Shown piece by piece: positions 55,014-64,000 of a DNA stretch of 64,000 nucleotides (the first letter of the stretch is position 1; the number at the start of each line of letters is the position of its first letter). The stretch is taken from NCBI GenBank assembly GCA_035048815.1, contig JAUCBN010000035.1, positions 10,800,501 through 10,864,500 on the forward strand. The letters run 5' to 3'. The stretch is from Abelmoschus esculentus (lineage: Eukaryota > Streptophyta > Magnoliopsida > Malvales > Malvaceae). Below the pieces are notes generated by a model. That model saw only the letters and a list, made by a program, of their open reading frames with translations, was not told the DNA's origin and searched no databases. Position numbers and translations under genes: made by a program.

Positions 55014-58000
55014 TGTAACATCCCGTTTTTAGGGTTATTAGTTAGGCTCAGTTAGGGGAATTCGATTCGGGACGAATCGGGTTATCCGGTTCATTAATTC
55101 CGGGAAAAATAAAATAAGGATATTTTTAATTAAGAAAAATAATAAATTGGAAGGTGGTTTGAAAAAGTAAAAATATGTTTCAAAATTAAAAGAAAATAAT
55201 TTAGATTTTATAATGATTTTTAATTATGCTTAATTATGCATAAATGATCAATTTGTAATTTTTGGAAAATTGGAGGATTTATTATGTAATTTTCGGCAAT
55301 CATAATATTTTAGTGACTAAATTGAAAAGCAAGCTAAACTTAGAATCCTTAGAGGGCCATAAACCCATTTTTAATTTTTGATGATGATTTATTCACCAAA
55401 ATATATTTTATTTACTTTAATTTGGGTTTTTAATCATTTTCTACTAAAACCACTTTTTGACCCATTTTCTCTCATCTTTTTCTCTCATTTTCTCTCCACT
55501 TTCTCTTCATCTTTTCTCTTCAATTCCTTGCTGATTTTTGCATCTTTTTCCACAAAGATTACATCACTTGCATCATCTATCCATCCTTTACAAAACCTAA
55601 GCATTGATTTCATCAAATCTACATCAAATTGCAAGGAATCAAGAAGGGGGAAATCTTATATTTTTGGTGAATAGATCTTGAAGGTAATTTTCTGGATTTT
55701 CATTCTTTTCTAAGGTTCTTTATTGAAATTCCCAAGTATTAGCTTGCTCATCTTTGAATAAACACTTGATTCTATGTTTTTAAAGTTAGATCTAATGTTT
55801 TTGTGAGATCTTTTTGGATCTTGTTTAATGCTGGAAATTAAATGAATTCAATCATGTTTTTATGTTGATTTAATGATTAATTGAGTCTTGATTTGAGATC
55901 ACATTAATTTAATCCCGGAATAATGCAATCAGTGTAGTTTGAAAGTGCTTTTCGGTTGTTTTATGGGCTGTTTTAGATGCTTAAATGTTGCTGGAGATAT
56001 AAGGATGTTTTGGAAGTGTTTTTGGATCATATTTGAGGTGGATTAGGTGTTAGATTCATTAGGTTTTGGGCTGATGTTGTTCGGATGCGTTTCGGCTTAG
56101 TTTTCGGTTTTTTCGGCTAAGTTTTTGGTAGTTTAATGGTGATCGGATATGGCTGTTGGTTTGAGCATGTTATGATGTGGGAATGCTCTGTTTTTAATGT
56201 TGTAGAAGAGGTACAAGAAGAAGCTTGATTGCTAGTGCGTTTGGTGCGATCATCAGATTGCGGCGAAAGCTCGTTTCGCTTGTTGGTGAGTGGTTTTCGG
56301 ATTTAAAGCGAATCGCGTTTGGTACGTTCTGTTTTTGGGGGCTACAGAAGTGTGTGAAAACCTTCCATAGTTCAAGAGTAAGTAAAGTATTTGTTTTGTT
56401 AAACCGATGTGAATTTCGGCTACATTTTACAAAGGTATTATGTTGATAAAGCATGAGATTTATGGAAGTGCATGAGCATGTTTTGAATTGATGCATATAT
56501 GAGAGGTGCTTGCTGAAAATGCATGATTTATTTAGTATCCATGATTATGGAAAACTATGAGAAATGTTTTGGATTACAACATGGTTATTTGCCTTATACA
56601 TGATGGTGCCTTTGGGCTTGGCTTTTGGTTCATTTGTTGAACATGTTATGCATGCATTATGAGCAGCAAGTTATCATGCATATTTGATTATGATATTGGC
56701 TTAGTGACATTACTTTTGATTCGAATACGAATGACGTCATTAGGATTGTTTTAAGTGCACTATAATCAAAACAGAGAATATAGAATATTGCCTACACGTA
56801 ACAAGGGTGACTTTGTGTCCAATCGTGCGTGGTAGAGCCGCCTACACGTAACAAGGGTGACTATGTGTCTGATTGTGCGTGGTAGTGCTAAAGTTGACTT
56901 AGTGTCATGTTGAAGTTGACTTAGTGTAATGTTAAAGTTGACTTAGTGTCATGTTAATGGGGACTTAGTGTCCTGACGGGACGAATGTCTCATAGATCCG
57001 TGTATTCGGTGAGCTCAAGGTTCACACTAAGTGTTCACTAGAAAGCCAATATACATACATGGAATTGAGAAAAGGTTTGAGCATCATTTATAAATTGTTT
57101 TGATAAGGTTATGTGAATTCAAGGATGCATATGATTTGATGAACTTGGGCATGGAATTTTAGCATGCATGATTTAATTATGAAGTGCAAATAATGTTTTC
57201 TTCATGGTTTTAAATTGATGCATTGATGATTATTTGTGGAGCTACCTCACTAAGCAAGTTTGCTTAAGCTCTCCTTTCACCTTTACAAAAAAAATTAAGG
57301 CACTTGGAGCTTCGTTCGGGGAAAGGAAACCAAGGGGAAGATTACTTGGAACTTGGTATGTTTTTGGCAAATAAATTGGGCAAGACAATGTGTAACTCAA
57401 TCTATGAGAGGAGTGAACTTTTAGGCTTTGTTTCATGATGTAATAAGACCATTATTGACTGAATGTTACTTGATGAACTTTGGATATCTTTGAGTTGTGA
57501 AGCATGGTTTAGCATGATAGTTATGTTAATATTCAATCTTAGGAAGCATGCCTATAGGTCTCTTTGTGATCTTTTCAAATGGTTTAAGGTGTGTTTATAC
57601 TGATGAATATGCCTAGGAATGTTGCATATAGTTTCGGGTTATTAATGTTTACGTTTGGGTGGCTTAGATGAGCTTGAAACGTCCCACCCCAGTCTCGAAC
57701 ACAGGGGGTATCGATACACCCTGTGGCTGTATCGATACCATTACGCCATTGGACGTGCTTGTTTCGAAACAGGGTTCGGTACCATTATGCTACTGGAATA
57801 GCCTGTTTCGATACACTTTTTGGCCAGTATCGAAACAGGAGACGTGTTCCGAAACATCCTAAGGGCTGTTTCGAAACACATGGCTTAAAAGGGCAATTTG
57901 AGAGTTTTGATTGCATGTAACGTAGGATTTGTTTTAGTAATGAATATAGTGGATTTATGTGTGAATTTAGATGATGTTGTGACACCATGATTCATGTTTT

Positions 58001-58456
58001 ATTCTGAATATACATTGCATGATTTAAAATGGATGAAGTATCTAAGGTTACATACTTTGCAATTAAGTCCATAAATGCTTGAACGTAAGATCGATTAATT
58101 AAGATTACCTCGTTTGTTCTGGTTTGCATGATGAGTGTGTTAAGCATGTTTATTTGTCATCCGATGGATTGATTGTGGTTATGGTAATGCATAATAGCTT
58201 TCCTACATTTGTAGTCCCTAATCATGTATGAACTTAATTGATTTACTTATCATGACTGAACTGCGTCCGACTCTGTATTACTTATGTTAATCACACATAG
58301 GAAATTAATTGTGCATCTAGACAAGATAATAATAATAAAAAAAAGTATCACGGTTTTAGGGTTGTTTATCGAATCGAACCTTCGCGGGTTTGGTTTGATA
58401 TTCCCCGTGTGACCCATTATTGCCGGTTTCGTCCAGGCCGGGCTAAGGGGGTTACA
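55014..58456 (+). repeat. 3' LTR of H3 (3443 bp)
   Basis: Nearly identical to 46976-50428; most differences lie in the first 110 bases. The palindrome cluster starts at 57708 and 57729 (21 apart). Confidence 0.9.
57708..57882. repeat. Palindrome cluster in 3' LTR H3
   Basis: Same order of GTATCGATAC and GTTTCGAAAC dyads as in the 5' LTR. One site that is GTTCTGATAC in the 5' LTR is GTTTCGATAC here. Confidence 0.85.
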
Positions 58457-58461
58457 ATTGC
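58457..58461. repeat. Target-site duplication ATTGC of H3, right copy
   Basis: Matches 46971-46975. Confidence 0.9.
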
Positions 58462-59449
58462 ATATTAATTTAATCTCGGAATAATATAATCGGTGTAGTT
58501 TTAAGGTGCTTTTCGGTTTTTTTAGGGGCTATTTTAGATGCTTTAATGTTGCTGGAGGTATAAGGATAGTTTGGATGTGTTTTTGGTTCATAATTGAAGT
58601 GGATTAGATGTTAGATTCATTATGTTTTGGGCTGATGTTGTTCAGTTGCGTTTCGGCTTAGTTTACGGTCTTTTCGGCTAAGTTTTCAGTAGTTTAATGG
58701 TGATCGGATATGGCTGTTGGTTTCAGCATGTTATGATGTGAGAATGCTCTGTTTTTAATGTTGTAGAAGAGGTACAAGAAGGTGCTTGATTGCTGGTGCG
58801 TTGGCGCAATCATCGGATAGTGGCGAAAGCTCGTTTCGCTTGTTGGTGAGTGATTATGGTTTTAAAGCGAATCGCGTTTGGTACGGTTCTGTTTTGGGGA
58901 CTATGGAAGAGTGTGAAAACCTTCCATAGTTCAAGAGTAAGTAAAGTAAATGTTTTTGGTAAACCGATATGAGTTTCGGCTACATTTGATAAAGGCATTA
59001 TGTTGGTAATGCAATGAGATTTATGGAAATGCATGAGCATAATTTGAAATGGTGCATACATGAGAATTACTTGCTGAAATGCATAGCTTGTTTAGCACCC
59101 ATGATTATGGAAAATTATGAGAAATGATTTGGAATACAATAAGGTTAATTGCCTTATACATGATGGTGCCTTTGGGCATAACTTTTGGTTCATTTGTTGA
59201 ACATATTATGCATGTATTATGAGCAGCAAGTTATCATGCACATTTGATTATGATATTGGCTTAGTGACACTAACTTTAGATTCGAATACGAATGACATGT
59301 CATTAGGATTGTCTTAAGTGCACTATAAACAAAATTGAGAATACAGAATATTGCCTACACATAACAAGGGTGACTTTGTGTCCACCGTGCATGGTAGAGC
59401 CGCCTATACGTAACAAGGGTGACTATGTGTCTGATCGTGCGTGGTAGTG

Positions 59450-59605
59450 CTAATAGTGACTTAGTGTCATGTCAATGGTGACTTAGTGTCATGTTAATAG
59501 TGACTTCATGTCATGTCAATGGCGACTTCGTGTCATGTCAATGGTGACTTAGTGTCATATTAATGGTGACTTCGTGTTATGTCAATGGTGACTTCGTGCC
59601 ATGAC
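59450..59605. repeat. 22-bp tandem repeat, seven units (3' LTR H2)
   Basis: Units of AATGGTGACTTAGTGTCATG followed by TY, seven in a row. The 5' LTR of the same element has three. Confidence 0.85.
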
Positions 59606-60341
59606 GGGACAATGGTCTCTACAATGGATCCGTGTATTCGGTGAACTCAAGGTTCACATTAAAGTGGTCACTAGAATGCCAATATACATATATGAATTTG
59701 AAATGGACATTGTGCATCATTTATAAATTGTTTTGATAAGTTTATGTAAACTCAAGGATGCATATGGTTTAAAGAATATAAGCATGAGATGTTAGCATGC
59801 ATGCTTTGACAATGTATTGCAAATTATGGTTTCATCATGGTTTTAAATTGATGCAATGATGATTTTTTGTAGAGCTTCCTCACTAAACTTGTTTGCTTAA
59901 GCTCTCTTTTCATCCTTGCGGAAAAGTAAAGGCACTTGGGGCTTTGTTCGAGGCAAGGAAACCAAGGGGAAAGATCGCTTGAATTTGGTATGTTTTTGGA
60001 AAATAAATTGGGCAAGGCAATGTGTAACCCAACCTATGTGAGGAGTGTGTACTTAGGCCATGGTTTATGTTGTAATAAGACCATTATGGTCTGATTGTTA
60101 ATTGTTGAACTATGGAATTGTTTGGATTTTTGAAGCATGTACTTGCATGATTGTTATGTTTTTAATCATCTTCTAGGAAGCATACCTATAGTTTGATTGA
60201 TGTCCGTGACGTTGTTAATCATGTGTTATAAGTTGTTAATTATACCTAGGAATTATGCATTTAATTGGAAGTATCCAATGGTTGTGTATCGTAATGTTAG
60301 TATTCACTTAGTGTAATGGAACTTTAGGTTCCAGACCCAAA

Positions 60342-60520
60342 GTTTCGAAACCTCTGGGAAGGTTCCAAAACCATTGTCAAATTGTTTCGAAACCTTCAGG
60401 AAGTTTCGAAACCTTGCGGGCAGTTTCAATTCTGGGAAGCTACTGGACGCGATAAGTTTCAAAATTTTCCAGGAAAGTTTCGAAACCTTTTACAAAAAGT
60501 TTCGAAGGTTTCGAAACCTT
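60342..60520. repeat. Phased GTTTCGAAAC array in 3' LTR H2
   Basis: Dyads or variants at 60342, 60362, 60384 and 60403 (spacings 20, 22, 19) and a second block before 60520 that has lost one unit relative to the 5' LTR. Confidence 0.85.
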
Positions 60521-61094
60521 TGACTACCAAGTATTGAAAGTTGTTGGAAATTATATTTTAGTCCCGAATATCTTCCTTTGTTCGATTAGGGTACCTACAG
60601 ATGTTATTTTGAGCTGAAAATTTTGCATGTATGTATAAAGTTGATTTAATTTCAATATGGTTAACCTAATTTGGATGATGTCCTTGTATTTTCGAAGATT
60701 TACATTTTGGTCCCTAAATTAGAGAAACATACAATTGATGATGTTAGGATGATCCATTTGAGTTGCAATTTGCTGTGAAGAACACTTGAATGTTTAATTG
60801 AACATTGATTGAAAGAATTTCTACTTTACTAATTGAATTTAAAAGGTTTACGTTTTAGTCCTTAATCTACTTTAGTGTTTAATCGGATGTTTGTTTTTAG
60901 TTAATGTGTTACCGAAAATGCTTTGTATGAGACCTTGACACGTAGGAATAAGATTGAGCATCTAGGCAAGATAAAATAAAAAATATAACGGTTTTAGGGT
61001 TGTTTATCGAATCGGACCCTCGTGGGTTTGGTTTGATATTCCCAGTATAACCCATTAGTGCCGGTTCTGTCTAAGCTGGGCTAAGGGGGTTACA

Positions 61095-61099
61095 TGGGC
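61095..61099. repeat. Target-site duplication TGGGC of H2, right copy
   Basis: Partner of TGGTC at 37725-37729, one mismatch. Confidence 0.7.
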
Positions 61100-62389
61100 C
61101 AAGCATAGATAGTCTCTTTGTCCACTGCCGAGGCAAACCTGTTCGTCTTGACGCAAAAGTAATTAACGACTTTTAAAGAATCATCCCCATCAGTGATAGA
61201 CATGCCAAATTCGTGGACGGCATCACCATACAAGACTATGAATTAATCAAGGACGACCTTTGTTACAACAACACTCCATGGGAAACCGGTGCCCATAGAG
61301 GTTCTGTGACAAGACAAAGCCTCAAACCCGAGTCAAAAATATGGTGCACATTAGTCAATAGATGCCTCATCCCTACTTCCCACAAATCACAATGGACTGA
61401 AAGAGATTGGTGCTGATCCACTCAATCATCAATAAGAGTAGCATCAATGTTGGAGAGATCATTCTTCGAGAAATTCATGATTATGGTAAGAAGGAACGTG
61501 GACCATTATATTTCCCTTGTTTAATATCTTCTTTATGCATTACTGCAGGAGTACCAGTAGAAAATACCGACAAATACACACCAACAAGACAAGGATGGAC
61601 GAGAGAATTCTGCCACAGAGTGATGTAGATCACATAGGCAGAACCTGTCCAGGCAACGCCATAGCAATTTACTACTGACTTCACTGCTGGAGCACAATAC
61701 ACGGCATAGATGCCAGGCACTGCTGAAGTCCCTACCTCAGCAGATCCCTACCAGGAAATTCTTTAGAGAATGGAAGTCATGGACCTTCGCCAACAAAGAT
61801 ATATGGAATACCAACGAGACTTCAACAACACCCTTACTCAGATGATGATGCAGAACTTCCCCAACCAAGGAGTATAATTTCCAGAATGCCTTATAAATAT
61901 ATTTGTAACGGTAGCACCTTACATAGAGACCACTCTAGCCCCAGGGCCGAGACCATTCTTTACCTCCAGACCGCAACAGCAATACCATGCAGCTGGCCCA
62001 TCTAGGGTAGCAGACGCTACCGCGACATCATTCGAAAGCAGAAAACGTTAGAAGAGAAGGGGAGTATTCAGCACTCCCCCAAGATCATCGATACTAATGG
62101 GTAGTCTATCAGCTGAGATAGATGCCTATGTTCATCAGAACTCATCAACTACCGAGCCTAGTATCCAGCCTGCCGGGGCAGATCCAAAAAACGAAGGATG
62201 TACAAAGATCATGAATACAGACGATGAAGGAGGAGAAGAAGTAAATGCCCCAATAAAAGGGCAACACCTACGAGAGTTCAGCCGCCGAGAAAAGCAAAGC
62301 CATCACCATCACCATCACCAAGGGCACATCCATCAGTAGCCAGACCAAGAAGATAAATTGTGGAAGAAAGCTCTTCCGAATCATATTAA
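61100..62389 (+). pseudogene. PF20167-like ORF of element B, C-terminal part
   Basis: Continues in register from 37729: SLFVHCRGKPVRLDAKVIND, then a TAA; DGITIQDYELIKDDLCYNN; LKPESKIWCTLVNRCLIPTS; a frameshift near 61410; INKSSINVGEIILREIHDYG and PLYFPCLISSLCITAGVP. These follow the known order of the plant transposon protein domain (RGK, then W-R-LMPTSH, SINVG and LCxxAGV). Past 61628 the sequence is broken by stops but ends with a Pro-Ser/Arg-rich and acidic tail (VEESSSES, stop at 62387-62389), also usual for these proteins. A His-rich frame at 62318 is a shadow of CAT/CAC repeats. Confidence 0.65.
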
Positions 62390-62474
62390 TTGTTCTTCCT
62401 TATTGTTGCCTATATAAACTGTTTTTTTTTCTATTTGCTTATATCTTTTTCTACCTACTGCCTACCCCTAAATT

Positions 62475-62494
62475 AAGCATTGAGAATAATGCTT
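62475..62494 (+). other. GAGAAT stem-loop before the internal purine tract of B
   Basis: Arms AAGCATT and AATGCTT (seven pairs), loop GAGAAT. The following 18 bases end with the purine tract at 62512. Confidence 0.75.
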
Positions 62495-62500
62495 GGTTTG

Positions 62501-62512
62501 AGTTTGGGGGTG
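62501..62512 (+). other. Internal (extra) polypurine tract of B
   Basis: AGTTTGGGGGTG. An extra purine tract upstream of the terminal one is known for Athila-lineage elements. It is followed by TAGAGTC rather than an LTR. Confidence 0.7.
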
Positions 62513-62856
62513 TAGAGTCACTGTCGAGGCTATCTACTGCCACGACCTTGCCATGAAAAGGAAGTTTTTAGTGATAAAATTTTTTGTTTTATATCCGCCA
62601 CTGTACTTAAAACTATTGTCATACTTTTTCACTGCTCTTCATCAGTACTGTCTTAGTTTATTCTTAAAGACAATAAAAATCTTTCTCCTTACCATAGTTA
62701 GGATCTGTTTTGAAGACTTGATTCTAGGATACTTAAGGAAAAAAAACTTAGAAGCTTGCTATAAAGTTGAATTAAAAAAAAACTTTTGGGACTTGTTTGG
62801 CTATAGGAATTCTTTTAATAAACTTAGGTGATAAAGGCTTAGAATTTAGAAAGTGA

Positions 62857-62882
62857 CTAGAGGTGCCTATGACCGGATCTAG
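62857..62882 (+). other. 26-nt hairpin 1
   Basis: CTAGAG ... ATCTAG with a 14-base loop starting GTGCC; five pairs plus a mismatch at the loop side. Confidence 0.55.
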
Positions 62883-62900
62883 GAAAAACTCTTCTTAATG

Positions 62901-62926
62901 CTAGAGGTGCCCGAAAATGGCTCTAG
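62901..62926 (+). other. 26-nt hairpin 2
   Basis: CTAGAG ... CTCTAG, six pairs, 14-base loop GTGCCCGAAAATGG. Confidence 0.6.
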
Positions 62927-62981
62927 TATGCATAAGAAAATAGCAAAAGAAATAAAGGAGTAAGAAATAGAAAACACAATA

Positions 62982-63007
62982 CTTGAGGTGCTCGAAATTG
63001 GCTCAAG
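62982..63007 (+). other. 26-nt hairpin 3
   Basis: CTTGAG ... CTCAAG, six pairs, 14-base loop GTGCTCGAAATTGG. The third base pair is swapped relative to hairpin 2. Confidence 0.6.
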
Positions 63008-63257
63008 GAATTGTTGTTATAAGAAGAGTACACTAAAATCAAGTCTACTTGTCTTAAACTTAGAGTTTATCTAAGAAGGCCTTTACTCAAACTTGTCCAC
63101 AAAAACTCACACACACACTAGCCTTATAGTTTGTCTTCTAGGTACACCCTTGAGAAACCGAAAGGTTAAGTCTAAAGAATAAACATAGTTATGGTGGGGA
63201 GAATAGATGGAAGCATAAAACCAAGAAAGAATAGAGTTTGACAAATTGATGGTTTTC

Positions 63258-63277
63258 ATTGCTTGAGGATAAGCAAT
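63258..63277 (+). other. GAGGAT stem-loop before the terminal purine tract of B
   Basis: Arms ATTGCTT and AAGCAAT (seven pairs), loop GAGGAT, ending 18 bases before the 3' LTR. Confidence 0.8.
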
Positions 63278-63283
63278 AGTTCG

Positions 63284-63295
63284 AATTTTGGGGTG
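63284..63295 (+). other. Terminal polypurine tract of B
   Basis: AATTTTGGGGTG directly before the LTR start TGATAA; U-rich then G-rich, Athila style. Confidence 0.75.
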
Positions 63296-64000
63296 TGATA
63301 AATGCTCAACTCACTATCACTTTCTACACTTTTCATGTGCACTTATCATTAAATCTACACCTACTTGAACCAATGCATGGGCTTAATGCGATATATTTAG
63401 CGATTATGCCATTAAAGATTATATTTGTAGAAAAGGCATACTTTACTGCATTTTCTTATATGTGTAGGAACAAGTACTGCCGAGGCATCAGAATGAGGCT
63501 GAGTCAGGACTTGATACCGAGGCATCAGAATGAGGCTGAGTCAAGACTCGATACCGACGCAGTAGAGAAGAAAAAGCAGTAAAGAACAAGTACTATCGAG
63601 GCAGCAGAATGAGGCCGAGGAAGTAGAGAAGAAAAAGGCAATATATGTCTGGTAGCTGAAAGAGAAAATTGAGGAGAGCATTGCTGAGAAAGAAGCCCAA
63701 GATTCGGAGCTACACAACACAAGAAAAGCCCAAGAACAAGGCCACGCGGGATGAAACCTTCTAGAAGATCAAACTTGGAAATATTTAACCTATATGCATA
63801 AATTATTTCCTACTCCAAGTTTTACTCTAATTAGGAAAGGTTTGCCCTAGGCCAAGCCTATATAAAGCATAGCCGTCCTAGGGTTTAGAAGAGGCGAAAA
63901 TTAGAGAGACATTTAGCTAGCCGAACTTTGAGAGAGTTTTAGGAATAATTCTTCCCATCATGTTCTAAGCTTTCTTAGGGTGTTGGTGAAGGTTGTTAAG
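63296..64000 (+). repeat. 3' LTR of element B, cut by the window edge
   Basis: TGATAAATGCTCAACTCACT onward matches 19071 onward over about 700 bases, with substitutions and a short duplication of a GCATCAGAATGAGGCTGAGT-type segment near 63484-63545. The TATA box TATATAAA is at 63859-63866. Confidence 0.9.
63859..63866 (+). promoter_or_regulatory. TATA box in 3' LTR B
   Basis: TATATAAA after GCCCTAGGCCAAGCC, as in the 5' LTR. Confidence 0.65.

Larger units (their letters stand above)
46976..58456 (+). mobile_element. Chromovirus-derived element H3 with gutted interior
   Basis: LTRs 46976-50428 and 55014-58456 are nearly identical along most of their length and the ATTGC duplication is exact, so this is probably the youngest insertion in the nest. 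Yet the interior (50429-55013) keeps only a worn gag start, then about 2.4 kb with no recognisable domain, then the RNase H tail, integrase and part of the chromodomain. It therefore likely moved with enzymes supplied by a related element. Confidence 0.88.
37730..61094 (+). mobile_element. Chromovirus H2 (Tekay/Del-like), complete, interrupted by H3
   Basis: 5' LTR 37730-41186, interior 41187-46075, 3' LTR 46076-46975 plus 58462-61094. All domains of a chromovirus polyprotein are recognisable: gag, zinc knuckle, protease, reverse transcriptase, RNase H, integrase, chromodomain. Stops and frameshifts make it inactive. Its LTRs form a subfamily distinct from H1 and H3: the palindrome cluster is of the GTTTCGAAAC type only. 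It is inserted in the PF20167-like ORF of element B. Confidence 0.9.
46076..61094 (+). repeat. 3' LTR of H2, interrupted by H3
   Basis: 46076-46975 and 58462-61094 together correspond to the 5' LTR. The palindrome array is at 60342-60520 and the 22-bp repeats at 59450-59605. An exact ATTGC duplication surrounds the interrupting element. Confidence 0.9.
62513..63257 (+). other. 3' untranslated segment of B with three hairpins
   Basis: About 745 bases between the two purine tracts, without a credible gene. It contains three 26-base hairpins (62857-62882, 62901-62926, 62982-63007) and a CA repeat near 63110. A 92-codon frame at 62553 is AT-rich and unrecognised. Confidence 0.6.
19071..64000 (+). 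mobile_element. Athila-like element B, spanning the nest (3' end outside window)
   Basis: 5' LTR at 19071-20470 and 3' LTR from 63296, cut by the window edge. The element's own DNA is 19071-20991, 34875-37729 and 61095-64000; the rest is later insertions G1 and H2. Own content in order: LTR, tRNA-Asp primer site, gag, protease, a PF20167-like ORF, internal purine tract, untranslated segment, terminal purine tract, LTR. There is no reverse transcriptase, RNase H or integrase between protease and the next ORF, so it was probably non-autonomous. The two LTRs differ at many positions (roughly 7 per cent by eye), so it is older than its guests. The five bases before it, CTCAC at 19066-19070, are the predicted target site. 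Confidence 0.75.

Noticed and set aside
62097..62339. Frame ending in a His-rich tail
   Set aside because: The His run comes from a CAT/CAC microsatellite read in a secondary frame; the Pro-Ser tail frame fits the known protein family better.
61100..62389. env-like gene of an Athila element
   Set aside because: The readable motifs (RGKPV, LMPTSH-like, SINVG, LCITAGV) fit the plant transposon protein domain; no signal peptide or transmembrane pattern seen.

Overview
This window is repeat-dominated nuclear DNA of a flowering plant, most likely a eudicot. The evidence is stacked LTR retrotransposons of plant-specific lineages (Athila-like, Tekay/Del-like chromoviruses and an Ogre-style non-autonomous element), plant MITEs, and a decayed piece of plastid 16S rRNA gene that can only be a nuclear plastid insertion. 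I see no intact host gene. The species cannot be fixed from sequence alone.

Layout. 1-1219 is low-copy-looking flank. 1225-10555 is a complete minus-strand LTR element flanked by TCCGT. It has a primer-binding site and a purine tract but no gag-pol, and both LTRs carry a fragment of a host bHLH transcription-factor gene. 10561-16717 is AT-rich DNA with degenerate minisatellites, a 49-bp tandem array and two inverted-repeat transposons, one of them a MULE-like foldback with a Stowaway-like MITE inside it. 16718-17025 is the plastid 16S fragment. From 17026 to the right edge lies one deep nest.

The nest. Athila-like element A (LTR 17026-18436) sits in the 16S fragment. Element B (5' LTR from 19071, 3' LTR from 63296 and running off the window) appears to sit in A. 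The gag of B is split by chromovirus G1 (20992-34869). G1 carries a solo LTR of its own family in its RNase H (25529-27719) and a solo LTR of family H in its 3' LTR (29489-33002). The second open reading frame of B is split by chromovirus H2 (37730-61094), whose 3' LTR is split by H3 (46976-58456). Most junctions are confirmed by 5-bp target-site duplications (GCCTT, CTCGG and ATTGC exact; two more with one mismatch).

Coding content. Only decayed retroelement genes remain. H2 keeps recognisable gag, protease, reverse transcriptase, RNase H, integrase and chromodomain but has stops, frameshifts and a lost catalytic Asp. H3 keeps only the RNase H tail, integrase and part of the chromodomain between two very similar LTRs. 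B encodes gag, an intact-looking protease and a plant-transposon-protein (PF20167-like) ORF, with no reverse transcriptase in between, so it was probably non-autonomous.

Most interesting signals. (1) A stem-loop with a 7-bp stem and a GAGRAY hexaloop ends exactly 18 nt upstream of the 3' LTR in both the Athila-like and the chromovirus families; the stems differ in sequence but stay complementary. (2) Dense arrays of 10-bp palindromes (GTATCGATAC, GTTTCGAAAC), often about 21 bp apart, occur in the LTRs of two chromovirus families. (3) A captured bHLH domain lies in both LTRs of a non-autonomous element. (4) Three 26-nt hairpins with compensatory changes lie in the 3' untranslated part of B.
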